The notes under the pieces are model-generated. The model ran no database searches. It had not been told where the DNA came from and saw only the letters and a list, made by a program, of their open reading frames with translations. A stretch of 64,000 bases of DNA from Hericium rajendrae (lineage: Eukaryota > Basidiomycota > Agaricomycetes > Russulales > Hericiaceae). Positions 11,382 to 19,642 of this stretch are shown here, in pieces; position 1 is the first letter of the stretch; the number at the start of each line of letters is the position of its first letter. The stretch is from positions 2,460,501 through 2,524,500 of the forward strand of contig CM065879.1 in NCBI GenBank assembly GCA_033439255.1, written 5' to 3'. Both the position numbers and the translations under genes were made by a program.

Positions 11382-11770
11382 ATCATCGAAGCGCGAAAAT
11401 CCTCCTTTGCCGCGAGCGTATACTGAATGTCAGTGCGCGGGTGGGTGGGGATCGTGGCTGCTTCGCCGGTGTTTGGGTCGAAGATGGTGATGGTCTGTGT
11501 TTCATTGCGGTAGCTGCGCACGACTGACTCGGTAAGCACATCGAAGGGGCGTCCGAGTAGGATATCGTAGGCGGGCGACCGGAGGACGTGTATTTGGAGG
11601 TAGAGAACAATGTTGCCGAAGACTGCAGGCACGTTTCGGCACAGGCCCAGCGAGTCATCAAGTTCGCCGTTGGCGGATTGCATAGTGAGGATAATCGTGG
11701 GGTCATACGACAGGCCTAAGGTGTAGCAAACGCTCTCTGACATGGAGATGACCTGAGAACCTGGGTCCAA
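11378..11770 (-). CDS. Ty3/Gypsy retropepsin-like protease
   Basis: The frame opens on a DPGSQ segment (DSGS/DTGA-type aspartic protease motif region) and contains YDILLGRPFD. That matches the ILG-R-F/W signature of retropepsins in basidiomycete Gypsy elements. It lies between gag and RT. Confidence 0.75.
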   Translation of the reverse strand: MDPGSQVISMSESVCYTLGLSYDPTIILTMQSANGELDDSLGLCRNVPAVFGNIVLYLQIHVLRSPAYDILLGRPFDVLTESVVRSYRNETQTITIFDPNTGEAATIPTHPRTDIQYTLAAKEDFRASMI

Positions 11771-12672
11771 GATGCACTCGACCGGTTCTTGATGATCTAT
11801 GAGTGCTGCAATAGAACGCAGCGCCGCAGACTCGCGCGAGACGATCAGGGGTTTAGGCTTTTCGTCCGGGCGGAGTTGCTTGAGGTACTGCTCGTAGGGA
11901 TCCGGGAGGACGACAGCACCTTCCGGCGGCTCGGCGCACTGGTGCGAAAGGATAGATACTCGTGGATGAGGGGGCGAGGCCGGTGCTGCACACGGTCGCC
12001 TTCGGCGGGCTCGCTCGCGAACTGGATACCTGCAGCGAGCTCTACTTGACGCGCTGGCGAGGCCAGCTCCTCGACTGCATCTTCACCTGGCAGCTCGGAG
12101 AGCAGGTCAGTCTCGTTAAGGACTTCCAACAGGTTCTGTCCCGCCACCGGACGCGTGTGACGCCGTGAGACTGCCTCCTTGTATTTCGCGCGTAGTGCAG
12201 GAGCCAGGGACCAGAGCTCGCCCTGGGTGACCTCGATAGGGAGGGACATGGCGCGCGCGAACACGCGGTCCAGCACGTCTTGCCCGACTGAGTCTTGCGC
12301 ACGACGGGTTGGGCCCGTCTCTTCGACTACTTCGATCACTGGGACTTGCGCGGGCCTTGCACCGTCGCGGGCTCTGGCAAATGGGTGGACGGGACCATCA
12401 GGGTCGCGGAGGTCGTCGCGCACCGCAGGTTGAGATAGAAGGTGGGGGGACGTCTCGTTCCGGGCCTGGGGCCGGTGAAGCTTGCGGAGGGGGCAGGGAC
12501 GCCCGCGGCGGCTCTGGTTCGTCCTCGATGGTCGGGCGCGGCGGCGCACGGGGCAATCGTGGAGGGGCTGGTTGGCGGGCAGGCTCTTCCATCCTGCGAG
12601 CTCGTTCCAACGCCCGGTTAGCTCTATCACGGCTGGCCGCGGCATTGGGTGGGGGCACAACCGAGGCGTCCT

Positions 12673-14397
12673 TCAACTGGTATAACCGCCGTAGCTCGCC
12701 CTCCAGGCTCTCGATCCGCGCGTCTGTGGTGAGCTGGTACAACCCTGCCTGGACCTGGGTATAGGGGGACGCGGTGGTCTGAGCGTATGCCGGCGCGACG
12801 CGATAGCCGTAGGGAGGGAGCCCGCCCGCGGCGAACTTGCCTGGTGGGTACCGGCTACACCCATCATAAGCTGACCCGTGGCTCGCTGATTGGGGTTCAT
12901 ACGGTGGTATTCGTCGATCCGTTCGGCCATAGTCGCGCCTGGGGGTCCTTGCGGGAGCCAAGCCCCAGAGGGTAAGACCATCTTGCCTTGGACGTCCTTC
13001 TTGCACTTGCCGGCGGCCATGTATTCCCGGGCTGTCATGCATTCGCGCACGAAATGCCCCACGTTCCCACAGAAGTTGCACTGATCCGACCCCATTCGCC
13101 CGCGCATTGGCGCGCCTTGATTACCTCCGGAGACCATCGGTTGACGCGACGGCTGCTGCGCGCTCCTCAAGAGGATATCGGCCAGTGACGCTAACTGCTC
13201 ACTCTTAATCTGGATAGTCGTCCCTGAGCCTGCATCGGCGGTTGATGACGACGCGGTGGCTTGAGTTGACGACGGTCCACGCAGGTACGGGTCGGGGGTG
13301 ATGGCAGTGCCATACATGCACCACTCTGCGGCCCTATAGACGTCGTTGATCGGGTGCGGATCGTCGGGATGGTGATCAGGCTTGGTAAGAGCAAGGCGGT
13401 CCTCTACCCGCAGGCGAAGACGTTCGGGGAGCGCCGCCAAAAACCAGCGTTGTTCCTCGATATCGGAGATGCGGTTCTTGCCTTTCAGGTAGCGCGTGAT
13501 GACCGTGAACTCGCGCGAGAACGCACCAAGTTCGCCGACGGAACTGAGGGTGGACTCGGCAGTTCGGTGGACGAGTGACTCCAAATCTTGACGCGAAAAG
13601 GTATTCTCCTTAGCCGAGCCCGGGTAGAGTTCGTGGATAGCTTTCTTGAATTCGTCCCAAGTGCCGGCGGCGTACTTGGCCTCGGACCGCCACAGCTCTT
13701 GTGCGTCAACGTCTGAGAGGAGACGGACCGCATGACTCTTTTTCTCCGCGTCATCTGCCACGGAGGAACGCTGAAAACAAAATTCGAGATCGAGGAAGTA
13801 ACGGCCCAGCTCGCGGGGGGAGTTGGTGTCGAACTTGGGAGCACCGCTCTCGCCGCGCATAGGCATGGAGGGGGGCGGCATGACTGGTTGGATACTTGGT
13901 GGCCTGGGGAAGGGGAAACGTGCAGGGGCTAGCGGGCTGTGTTGTTGAGTAGGAGAAGGGGGACGGGGGGTAGCAGGGAAAGTCGCCTGGTGCGGCGTTG
14001 TCCTAGGACCCGCGGTAGCAGAGGGGCCGGCAAGGGGTCGCGGCGCCGGAGTTGGCGATACGGGTGGAGTAGGAACGATGAAGGAACGCTCGAGCTCGGG
14101 AATTTCGAACTCTTCGTCGATGGGAGTAAGGGGACTAGTGGGAGTTGGAACCGGCGGGAAAGGTGACGGTAGGTCGGGGGAAACTTGCTGAGGGTCCTGA
14201 GTCGCAACACGGACTTCTTGTTCGAGGGTACGATCTGGATTCGACCGTGCGCTACTCCTAGTACGACGCGGCTCTATTTTGAGTATGGAACCCTCGCGGT
14301 GGGCTCCAAAATGATGTGTGGACCCTGGGAATGGAGGCGGCAGCCAAAACCAAAACCAACAGAGTACCGGGGGGTGCGAGGGGACCAAGTATCTCAA
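12673..14397 (-). CDS. Ty3/Gypsy Gag with CCHC zinc knuckle
   Basis: The frame has a Pro-rich N-part and a helical capsid-like core (FKKAIHELYPGSAKE, then RYLKGKNRISD). It also has a single CNFCGNVGHFVREC knuckle (C-x2-C-x4-H-x4-C). The open frame runs back into the LTR; the true start is probably just inside the internal region. Part of the LTR element; treated as a fossil. Confidence 0.85.
   Translation of the reverse strand: MRYLVPSHPPVLCWFWFWLPPPFPGSTHHFGAHREGSILKIEPRRTRSSARSNPDRTLEQEVRVATQDPQQVSPDLPSPFPPVPTPTSPLTPIDEEFEIPELERSFIVPTPPVSPTPAPRPLAGPSATAGPRTTPHQATFPATPRPPSPTQQHSPLAPARFPFPRPPSIQPVMPPPSMPMRGESGAPKFDTNSPRELGRYFLDLEFCFQRSSVADDAEKKSHAVRLLSDVDAQELWRSEAKYAAGTWDEFKKAIHELYPGSAKENTFSRQDLESLVHRTAESTLSSVGELGAFSREFTVITRYLKGKNRISDIEEQRWFLAALPERLRLRVEDRLALTKPDHHPDDPHPINDVYRAAEWCMYGTAITPDPYLRGPSSTQATASSSTADAGSGTTIQIKSEQLASLADILLRSAQQPSRQPMVSGGNQGAPMRGRMGSDQCNFCGNVGHFVRECMTAREYMAAGKCKKDVQGKMVLPSGAWLPQGPPGATMAERIDEYHRMNPNQRATGQLMMGVAGTHQASSPRAGSLPTAIASRRHTLRPPRPPIPRSRQGCTSSPQTRGSRAWRASYGGYTS
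14290..14309 (-). other. Likely primer-binding site region
   Basis: Directly inside the 5' LTR the minus strand reads on from the LTR terminus CATCA into TTTTGGAGCCCACC. TGG close to the LTR edge is usual for tRNA primer-binding sites. Which tRNA is unknown. Confidence 0.35.
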
Positions 14398-15331
14398 GAG
14401 GGGAGCGCCGAGACGTGTAGCTGACGGGTGATCGTACTACGGGTAGGGGAGCAAGGCCGCGGAGGGCGAGCTTGCTGCGCGCGGGCGACTTCCGACACGG
14501 CTCTGCTAGGGACGATGACGGTACGACAAGACTCACGGGTCTTAGGTGATACGGCTTGTAGATAACGGCGCGGCGACGAGTACGACGAATATGATGAGCG
14601 ACACGAGAAAGTGAGAAGAGCTACGTCTGAGACGTGCTTAGAGACTGGGGTGAGAACGTCAAACGGCGGGCTTTGTGAGATCTGAGCTCTGAGGGGAAAA
14701 AGGCAGATTCCGTTCTGATTCTCTAAGTCAGTAGCTACGGTACAAATGGGCAAGGCCGCCTCTGGCGGCCCGGCGCGACTCCCTACGACAACCTCCCGCT
14801 GACCGACCCAATCTCCAATTCCTTCCTGATCCTGCCTGCTCCGGGTCCCTTGGCGAGTGGAGTCGTTGCGACTCGGCCCGTGCAGGGCAGAGGGCGTGCG
14901 CGTGGTACGAACGAATCAAAGGTGCCGCCTTACAACGTCGCCCGGGGCGTGCGTCGGGAACGGCGGGCACGTCGAGCTTGAATGGCTGGGATGACGTCAG
15001 TAGCGCACTGTCGCGGGCGCCGCTCGTGATCCGGGGGCGTGTGGGCGTTCGAGGGCGCGTTGATTGAGCCGGCTGGTTCTCTGGGCGCGCTTCTGTTCCT
15101 GTGCCGCTGACTCGTCCGGCCGGTTGATCTCCTGCCCGTTCGGTGCATCGGACCACGGGACGCCGGCTTTAGTCCGACCCGGTCGGTCCCGGACCCGTGG
15201 GGGCGCTTGTCCTGTGCGGGGAGCAACGTCGCGGTGGGCGGACTTGGTGCGGCTGAGGTGAAGTGAAGCGGGACGGGCAAGGAGGCGGGGAGTGGGCAAT
15301 GCCGTTGCAAGGCGCGCTAAAGGGCGCATCA
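14310..15331 (-). repeat. LTR (5' LTR in element sense)
   Basis: Partner of 3235-4202 with the same TG...CA ends. It carries the extra ~54 bp (about 14355-14410) absent from the other LTR. Confidence 0.9.
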
Positions 15332-16082
15332 CCGCGTCCGTCCCTCGCGGCTCGCGCGTGCCCCGCGGCCGTCTCTCCCGCCTCACGCACGAGACCGCCA
15401 CCCGCGCACCCTGCCCAACGTACGTACCTGCCGCAATACGGCGCCCAGCGTACGGGACTCCGCGCCTCGCGCATGGATCCTACGGTCCCGCATGAGCCCG
15501 CGACAGTTTCGCGCGCGGTCTCGGGCCCCGCGTTACCCGCGCGCAGGCCCGTTTTATTGTGCACGGGCCTGGGCATCGCGCCTCGCACGCAGAACTGCCG
15601 CGTCGTGCACATCGGCCGTGGCCTAGTGCGCGTGCGCACCTTGTCGCGCCCCGCGAGCGCGCATGCTGGCCCTGCCTCTGCACGCCACGCGTGACGTAGT
15701 ATACTTGGATGTACTTGTAGGAATGATGAATATAATTGACTTTGTACTGAAATCTTTTGTACCTACCTGACTTGACATAACAGTAGTAGCAATCATAGCT
15801 CACCTCTAAGTATGATAATGCTACATATTTCAAACTGCTACCTATGGAAGCTATGATAGCATCATATAGCTGGCACTACCAGCTATGGAAGCTCTCATAG
15901 CTCTCATAGCTCTACATAGCTGGATAAGCAAACTTCATAGCTCTGATAGTGCAATGATAGCACCTATAATCTAACCTGCAGCTATATGGAATTTACTTTT
16001 CTCAGATGAGGAGAAGAGTGAATGGCGAAAGACGGGAGATGGTAGTGGTAGGGAAGAGAGAGAGACAGCGCGTCACGCAGGC

Positions 16083-16090
16083 CTTATATA
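16083..16090 (-). promoter_or_regulatory. TATA box of copy A leader unit
   Basis: TATATAAG on the minus strand, with the same GGC-rich flank (GGCCTGCGTGACGCG) as the other copies. Confidence 0.6.
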
Positions 16091-16483
16091 CACGTGGCGA
16101 GCGGAGCGCCAAATGTGGCTGCCGAGACCGGGCCGGGCGGTGCCGAGCACTCACGTCAGAGGCTAAGTGCCAGATTTCTCTAAGTTCACTTTGTTGCCCA
16201 GTAGCTTATAGTAGCTTGGTTAGATATTCACCTCATATGATTTGATGTAATTAACAAATGCTAGCTGTCGTCTTTTTTTTTCAGAATTTAACGTGTTTTA
16301 TTTGATTTACTATAGCTCGAAACGTTCGAACTTGCGTGCGTTCAAGCACCGAAGTCGCGTCGAACTTCAATTTACAATTCTCATACCACCCTCCTCCCTC
16401 TTCATCGATCCTCCCTCCTTCCTGTCTTCAAACTCGTCAAATCGAACGCGGATGGATTTTTACGGGTCACAGAGGGGTCCCAG

Positions 16484-16559
16484 GTAAGTAAAATAACTAT
16501 TTATTGGCATGTTCCGTACTAACAAAGGGAGTATCGCTCGTTCTTGACGAGCGATACTC
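16484..16559 (+). other. Copy A conserved mini-intron plus hairpin
   Basis: The donor CAG|GTAAGT is at 16484, a TACTAAC branch site at 16517-16523, and the acceptor GGGAG at 16531, giving 48 bp. It runs straight into GAGTATCGCTCGT, a 5-base loop and its perfect complement (16529-16559). Confidence 0.65.
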
Positions 16560-16830
16560 TCGTTCTTCGACGTCCAACACGCCTCACTCACCCCATCTCC
16601 AACCTCCCCACCCGCATCGCCTTCCCTCCGCCATGTCACCAGCGCCCGCCCCGCCTCTGAAACACGTCGCCAGCAGCCTCGACGCCCTGCGCGTCACCAA
16701 CAGCTGCGCACGGACCCGGCCACGTGCGCGCAAGCTCGATAGCTCGCGCGTCGACCCCCATGCCTACACCCGCGCCCTCAACCTCTCATTCTCGCCCTCC
16801 CCATTCACGGACGATGGCATCCGCATCGTC

Positions 16831-16858
16831 ATGCCTCGTTGCCGTGGCAACAGGGCAT
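16831..16858. promoter_or_regulatory. RFX/Crt1-like X-box palindrome, copy A
   Basis: Core GTTGCC-GT-GGCAAC. The outer arms differ from copy B (ATGCCTC instead of GAGTCTC) but still pair with the right side (GGGCAT). Outer pairing is thus kept while sequence drifts. Confidence 0.6.
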
Positions 16859-18028
16859 TCACCTTCGTTCGCCCGGCCTCCCACGCCCTCGTATCCCCTC
16901 AACGACCCGCGCACGGAAGGCCGAGGATCCGATTGCGCGGGCACGACCGCGCCAGCTCTTGCATGCAACTGCGCGAGCATGCGGGTCTACGAGCGCGGGG
17001 ACGACCAAGTCGCGGCCACGCACGACCTGTGCATCTTGCCCTGCCCTGCGCATGACACGTGCATCGACGCCCAGCCTCGACATGGTCGCTCGCCCGCGCA
17101 CGTACGTGACCATACGTGCCATCTCATGCGGGCCACGTGCGACGGCGCAGGCCATGCCAACTCGCGCGCGGTTCCACGCCCCACCCCCACACGACTGCCT
17201 CGCCTCGCGCACAGCCACGCCAGCTTGCACGCGGCCATGCACGATTCGTCCACCCGTCCCCCCCCATGCAAAACAGGTGTGCCGACGCCCCGCCTCGCAT
17301 ACGGCTGCCTCCCCCGCGCACGCGCGTGAGACCACTCACAACAGCCAGCTCATGCGGGGCCACACATGACCGCGCCAGCTCACGCACGGCATCACGCACG
17401 GGCCCCATACCTCCGCTAGGGCCACGCACGAGCCACGTGTCCCACCGCCCCGCACATGGCTTCGCCCGACCCCATCATACCGCGCACGGCACCATGACCC
17501 CCACAGGACTGCCTCACGCCGCGCACGGCCGCGCAAGCTCGCGCGCGGCCACGCGGGATCTGCGCACCCCACCGCACCATCTGCTCATGTACGCCATGGC
17601 CGGGCCTGTCTGTGCGTGCAAGCAGACGGTGATGCGCAAGGTTGCAAGGGCACAAGGTCTCTCCCAGGACCTTTGTATACTATTTAGATAGTGTCATATT
17701 TCGTAGTTTCCTTGTTTGTTGTAGTCTAGCCCTGCATATAATAAAATTTTGACTTAAATGTCTTCACTATCTAGGTGGCTTATCATAAGGACTATAGTAG
17801 CCATAGCAGTCATAGTTTTCCTTGGTAAGTATCATGGTCCTATGTATATGACATCCTTAGCTATAGAGGTTATGGCACTCTATGTATCTAATACTCCATG
17901 CTATAGAGGCTATCATAGGCCTCATAGCTTTACATAGCTGGATAGTTCAACTTCATAGCTCTCATAGCTCACTGATAGGGCCCATAATAGGACTTGCTGC
18001 TATATAAAAATCCTTTTTCTCAGATGCA

Positions 18029-18106
18029 AAGTGACCTACCAAACTAAAGCAGAGGAGGTATGAGGAGGATGGCGATGAGGACAGCTCTGACGATGAGCGC
18101 GCATGA
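18029..18106 (+). pseudogene. pogo/Tigger-like transposase tail, part 2
   Basis: Taking out copy A plus one CA joins AAG CCA to AAG and keeps the frame of 1-275: K-P-K. One TGA (18032-18034, again a possible C-to-T change of CGA) is followed by an open tail RRYEEDGDEDSSDDERA and a stop at 18104-18106. A short acidic end like this is common in fungal transposases. Confidence 0.5.
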
Positions 18107-18440
18107 AGGAGATATTGGAGCGTGACAACAGATCTGCGGCGTTCCCTGCATGGTCACTTGCTGTCACGGCTGTTTCATCGAGTCATTTTCGTGACATCTT
18201 TACTCTTCAGACATACTATTTTCTTGTGCCCCAACCATCTAATCTCCCTCTTTGTAAATTCACGACTTGTTAGTAATTAACATATCCTCTCGAAACATGT
18301 ATTTGATCGGATTTTAGGTACATTCAGACGAACACAAAACCTGAAATCCAAAGTCGTGTTTCACGGAGCGGGGAAAGACTGTACAGAACAACAAAAGCTG
18401 ACTGTATCTCAGTACTGCTCTATCTCACAGAATTCTTGCT
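18107..18440. other. No gene seen
   Basis: AT-rich spacer between the transposase end and the NLR remnant. I see no coding or repeat signal. Confidence 0.5.
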
Positions 18441-18449
18441 CCTGCAAAA

Positions 18450-18960
18450 TCACCCTTAACTGTAGAATGTAATGAAGTCATCTGTGAGACAGTGTTTCTG
18501 GTACTTCAAGGCTGCTACATCATCCTCTTTGGTATCAGTGGTATTGGCAAGAGCTCTATAGCCAAAGCTATACTTCATGAACCAGATGTGGTAGCAACAT
18601 TTGATACTCATCAGTTCTTTGTTCACTACAATGATATTGTTATCTCTCACATCTCTTATGACATCTTCTTTGATCAGGTCACCAGAACTCTAGGCCTAAC
18701 AAACAATCAGGTTGACTGTCACAGCATGATTGCCAGATATCTGTCTTTAGAACTACTGCTACTAGTTTTTGACAATGTAGAGACATTTTTAGATGTTGCT
18801 CAGGATAAGACATGATTGCTGATGCTGTGGATGGCTTTAGCACTCTAAGCATTATCACAATTTTGCTGATATCTTGTAGTTAGATTTTCTCATTGAATCT
18901 CCTATGAATTACTATTTCTGTCTTTGTGCTTGAGCCAGATGCTACACACAAGACATTTAC
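18450..18960 (+). pseudogene. NLR/STAND NTPase remnant, NB-ARC part
   Basis: The open piece 18492-18815 holds a Walker A (GISGIGKSSIAKAIL) and a Walker B-like LLLLVFDNVETF at the spacing seen in basidiomycete NB-ARC/STAND proteins, whose consensus runs GxGGIGKTS then LLVLDNxET. Just after it the frames are broken by stops, but residual similarity continues (LEPDATHKTF, like the LEPLDPxxAKxTF block of these families). These proteins act as intracellular sensors that oligomerise on ATP. This copy lacks a full N-terminal effector and sensor repeats. It is AT-rich compared with the gene island to the right. Confidence 0.6.
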
Positions 18961-18969
18961 TACTGTCTA

Positions 18970-19330
18970 TCAGAACAAACTCCTAGACACTGATGCAAAT
19001 AAGATTGATAGTTGATACTCTTCTAAGACCTCTTGACTATTATCTCTTATTGTTTTGTTGACATCCTGAGGTAAAAATGCAATGACTTTTAAAATATAAA
19101 GAGCATGATCTCTCAGCTCCTTAAATGATGAGCTATTTAGGGAGTGTTTAGTATTGTAGCTAAGCTCTGACTTTTTATCATCATCATGTAGCATGTGAAT
19201 TTTCTGATTATCTCATAACTTCAATAACTCTTCAAGAGATCAGTCATTTTTTTATAGCCACATAAAGTACTCATGGAAACTTTTAACTGCCTGATAGAGA
19301 TTTTGATTGGAGACAATTTAATCTGACCCA
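18970..19330 (-). pseudogene. NLR remnant, winged-helix part, in inverted orientation
   Basis: On the opposite strand to the NB-ARC piece, the frame reads KKSELSYNTKHSLNSSSF, then LYILKVIAFLPQDVN. This resembles the helical/winged-helix stretch that follows the NTPase in basidiomycete NLRs ('...LSLNSPSM...LLGVISFLPDG'). Upstream fragments with stops at about 19200-19320 extend the match. An internal inversion of the old gene is the simplest reading. Confidence 0.45.
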
Positions 19331-19642
19331 TAAAACTGCAACAACACCAATAAGTACATAACTGGATATGCAAAAATAATATACATGATGTGATGGTTCA
19401 TGAGTAAGAAGGTAGTGCAATGTACAATAATATAGATAGCAGATAGACAGCAGATGCAAGTAGGACTGGTCCGCAAGGATAAATGGTGCCGGATAGGTAG
19501 CTCGAGGAAGGAGCAAAGACAGTGGGGTAGGTACATCTAATAACCGGGGAATAAATGATACAACAGTGACCATCCAGATAAAAACAGGGCGTGAAGGATA
19601 GGCATCGCAGCCTGGGCGCGTAAGGGAGAGAACCAGTGGGGG
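19331..19642. other. Spacer downstream of atg1
   Basis: No gene recognised. It probably includes the atg1 3' untranslated region. Confidence 0.5.

Larger units (their letters stand above)
3235..15331 (-). mobile_element. Ty3/Gypsy LTR retrotransposon with extra antisense region
   Basis: A 12.1 kb element reads on the minus strand. Two long terminal repeats (3235-4202 and 14310-15331) start and end TG...CA. The 4-bp sequence CCGC flanks both sides (3231-3234 and 15332-15335), a likely target duplication. Order in its own sense: LTR, gag, protease, reverse transcriptase/RNase H, integrase, then a 3.4 kb stretch with open frames on the opposite strand, a polypurine tract and the second LTR. Integrase after RT/RNase H places it in Ty3/Gypsy. 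The LTRs match almost throughout by eye, apart from one ~54 bp length difference, so the insertion is very recent. The body looks largely whole, with perhaps one or two breaks. It lies inside copy B and so is the youngest layer of the nest. Confidence 0.93.
1094..16008 (-). mobile_element. CATCTG element, copy B (inside A; interrupted by a Ty3/Gypsy element)
   Basis: End A starts CATCAGAGAAA at 1094 and end B finishes TTTTCTCAGATG at 16008. AG flanks both sides (1092-1093 and 16009-16010). Subterminal arrays lie at 1115-1345 and 15795-15985. Tiny TTTTCGCTTTTT-type exons with GTAAGT-like donors lie on the minus strand near 1562-1690. The TATA box is at 1974-1981 (minus), the 47-bp intron at 2393-2439, the hairpin at 2437-2464 and the X-box palindrome at 2810-2837. 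A 12.1 kb LTR element fills 3235-15331 inside the GC-rich arm, and taking it out leaves about 2.81 kb. A 21-bp tandem repeat (unit like ACGACGAACAAGAAAGCAATG) lies at 1820-1900, and four copies of a 21-bp unit at about 2647-2735. Confidence 0.85.
276..18026 (-). mobile_element. CATCTG element, copy A (outermost; interrupted by copy B)
   Basis: The left end (end A) begins CATCTGAGAAA at 276. The right end (end B) finishes as the inverted repeat TTTCTCAGATG at 18016-18026. Flanking CA occurs on both sides (274-275, 18027-18028) and fits a 2-bp target duplication. Subterminal TAGCTATCATAGC-like arrays lie at 300-540 and 17770-18000. Copy B (1094-16008) sits inside the leader: the leader sequence stops at 1093 after 'gattagaacag' and picks up at 16009 with 'aggagaagag', as in uninterrupted copies. 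Without copy B it is about 2.83 kb. The promoter core is at 16083-16260, the 48-bp intron at 16484-16531, the X-box at 16831-16858, the GC-rich arm at 16860-17690 and an AATAAA near 17730. No transposase is visible. The strand given is that of the TATA/leader unit. Confidence 0.85.
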
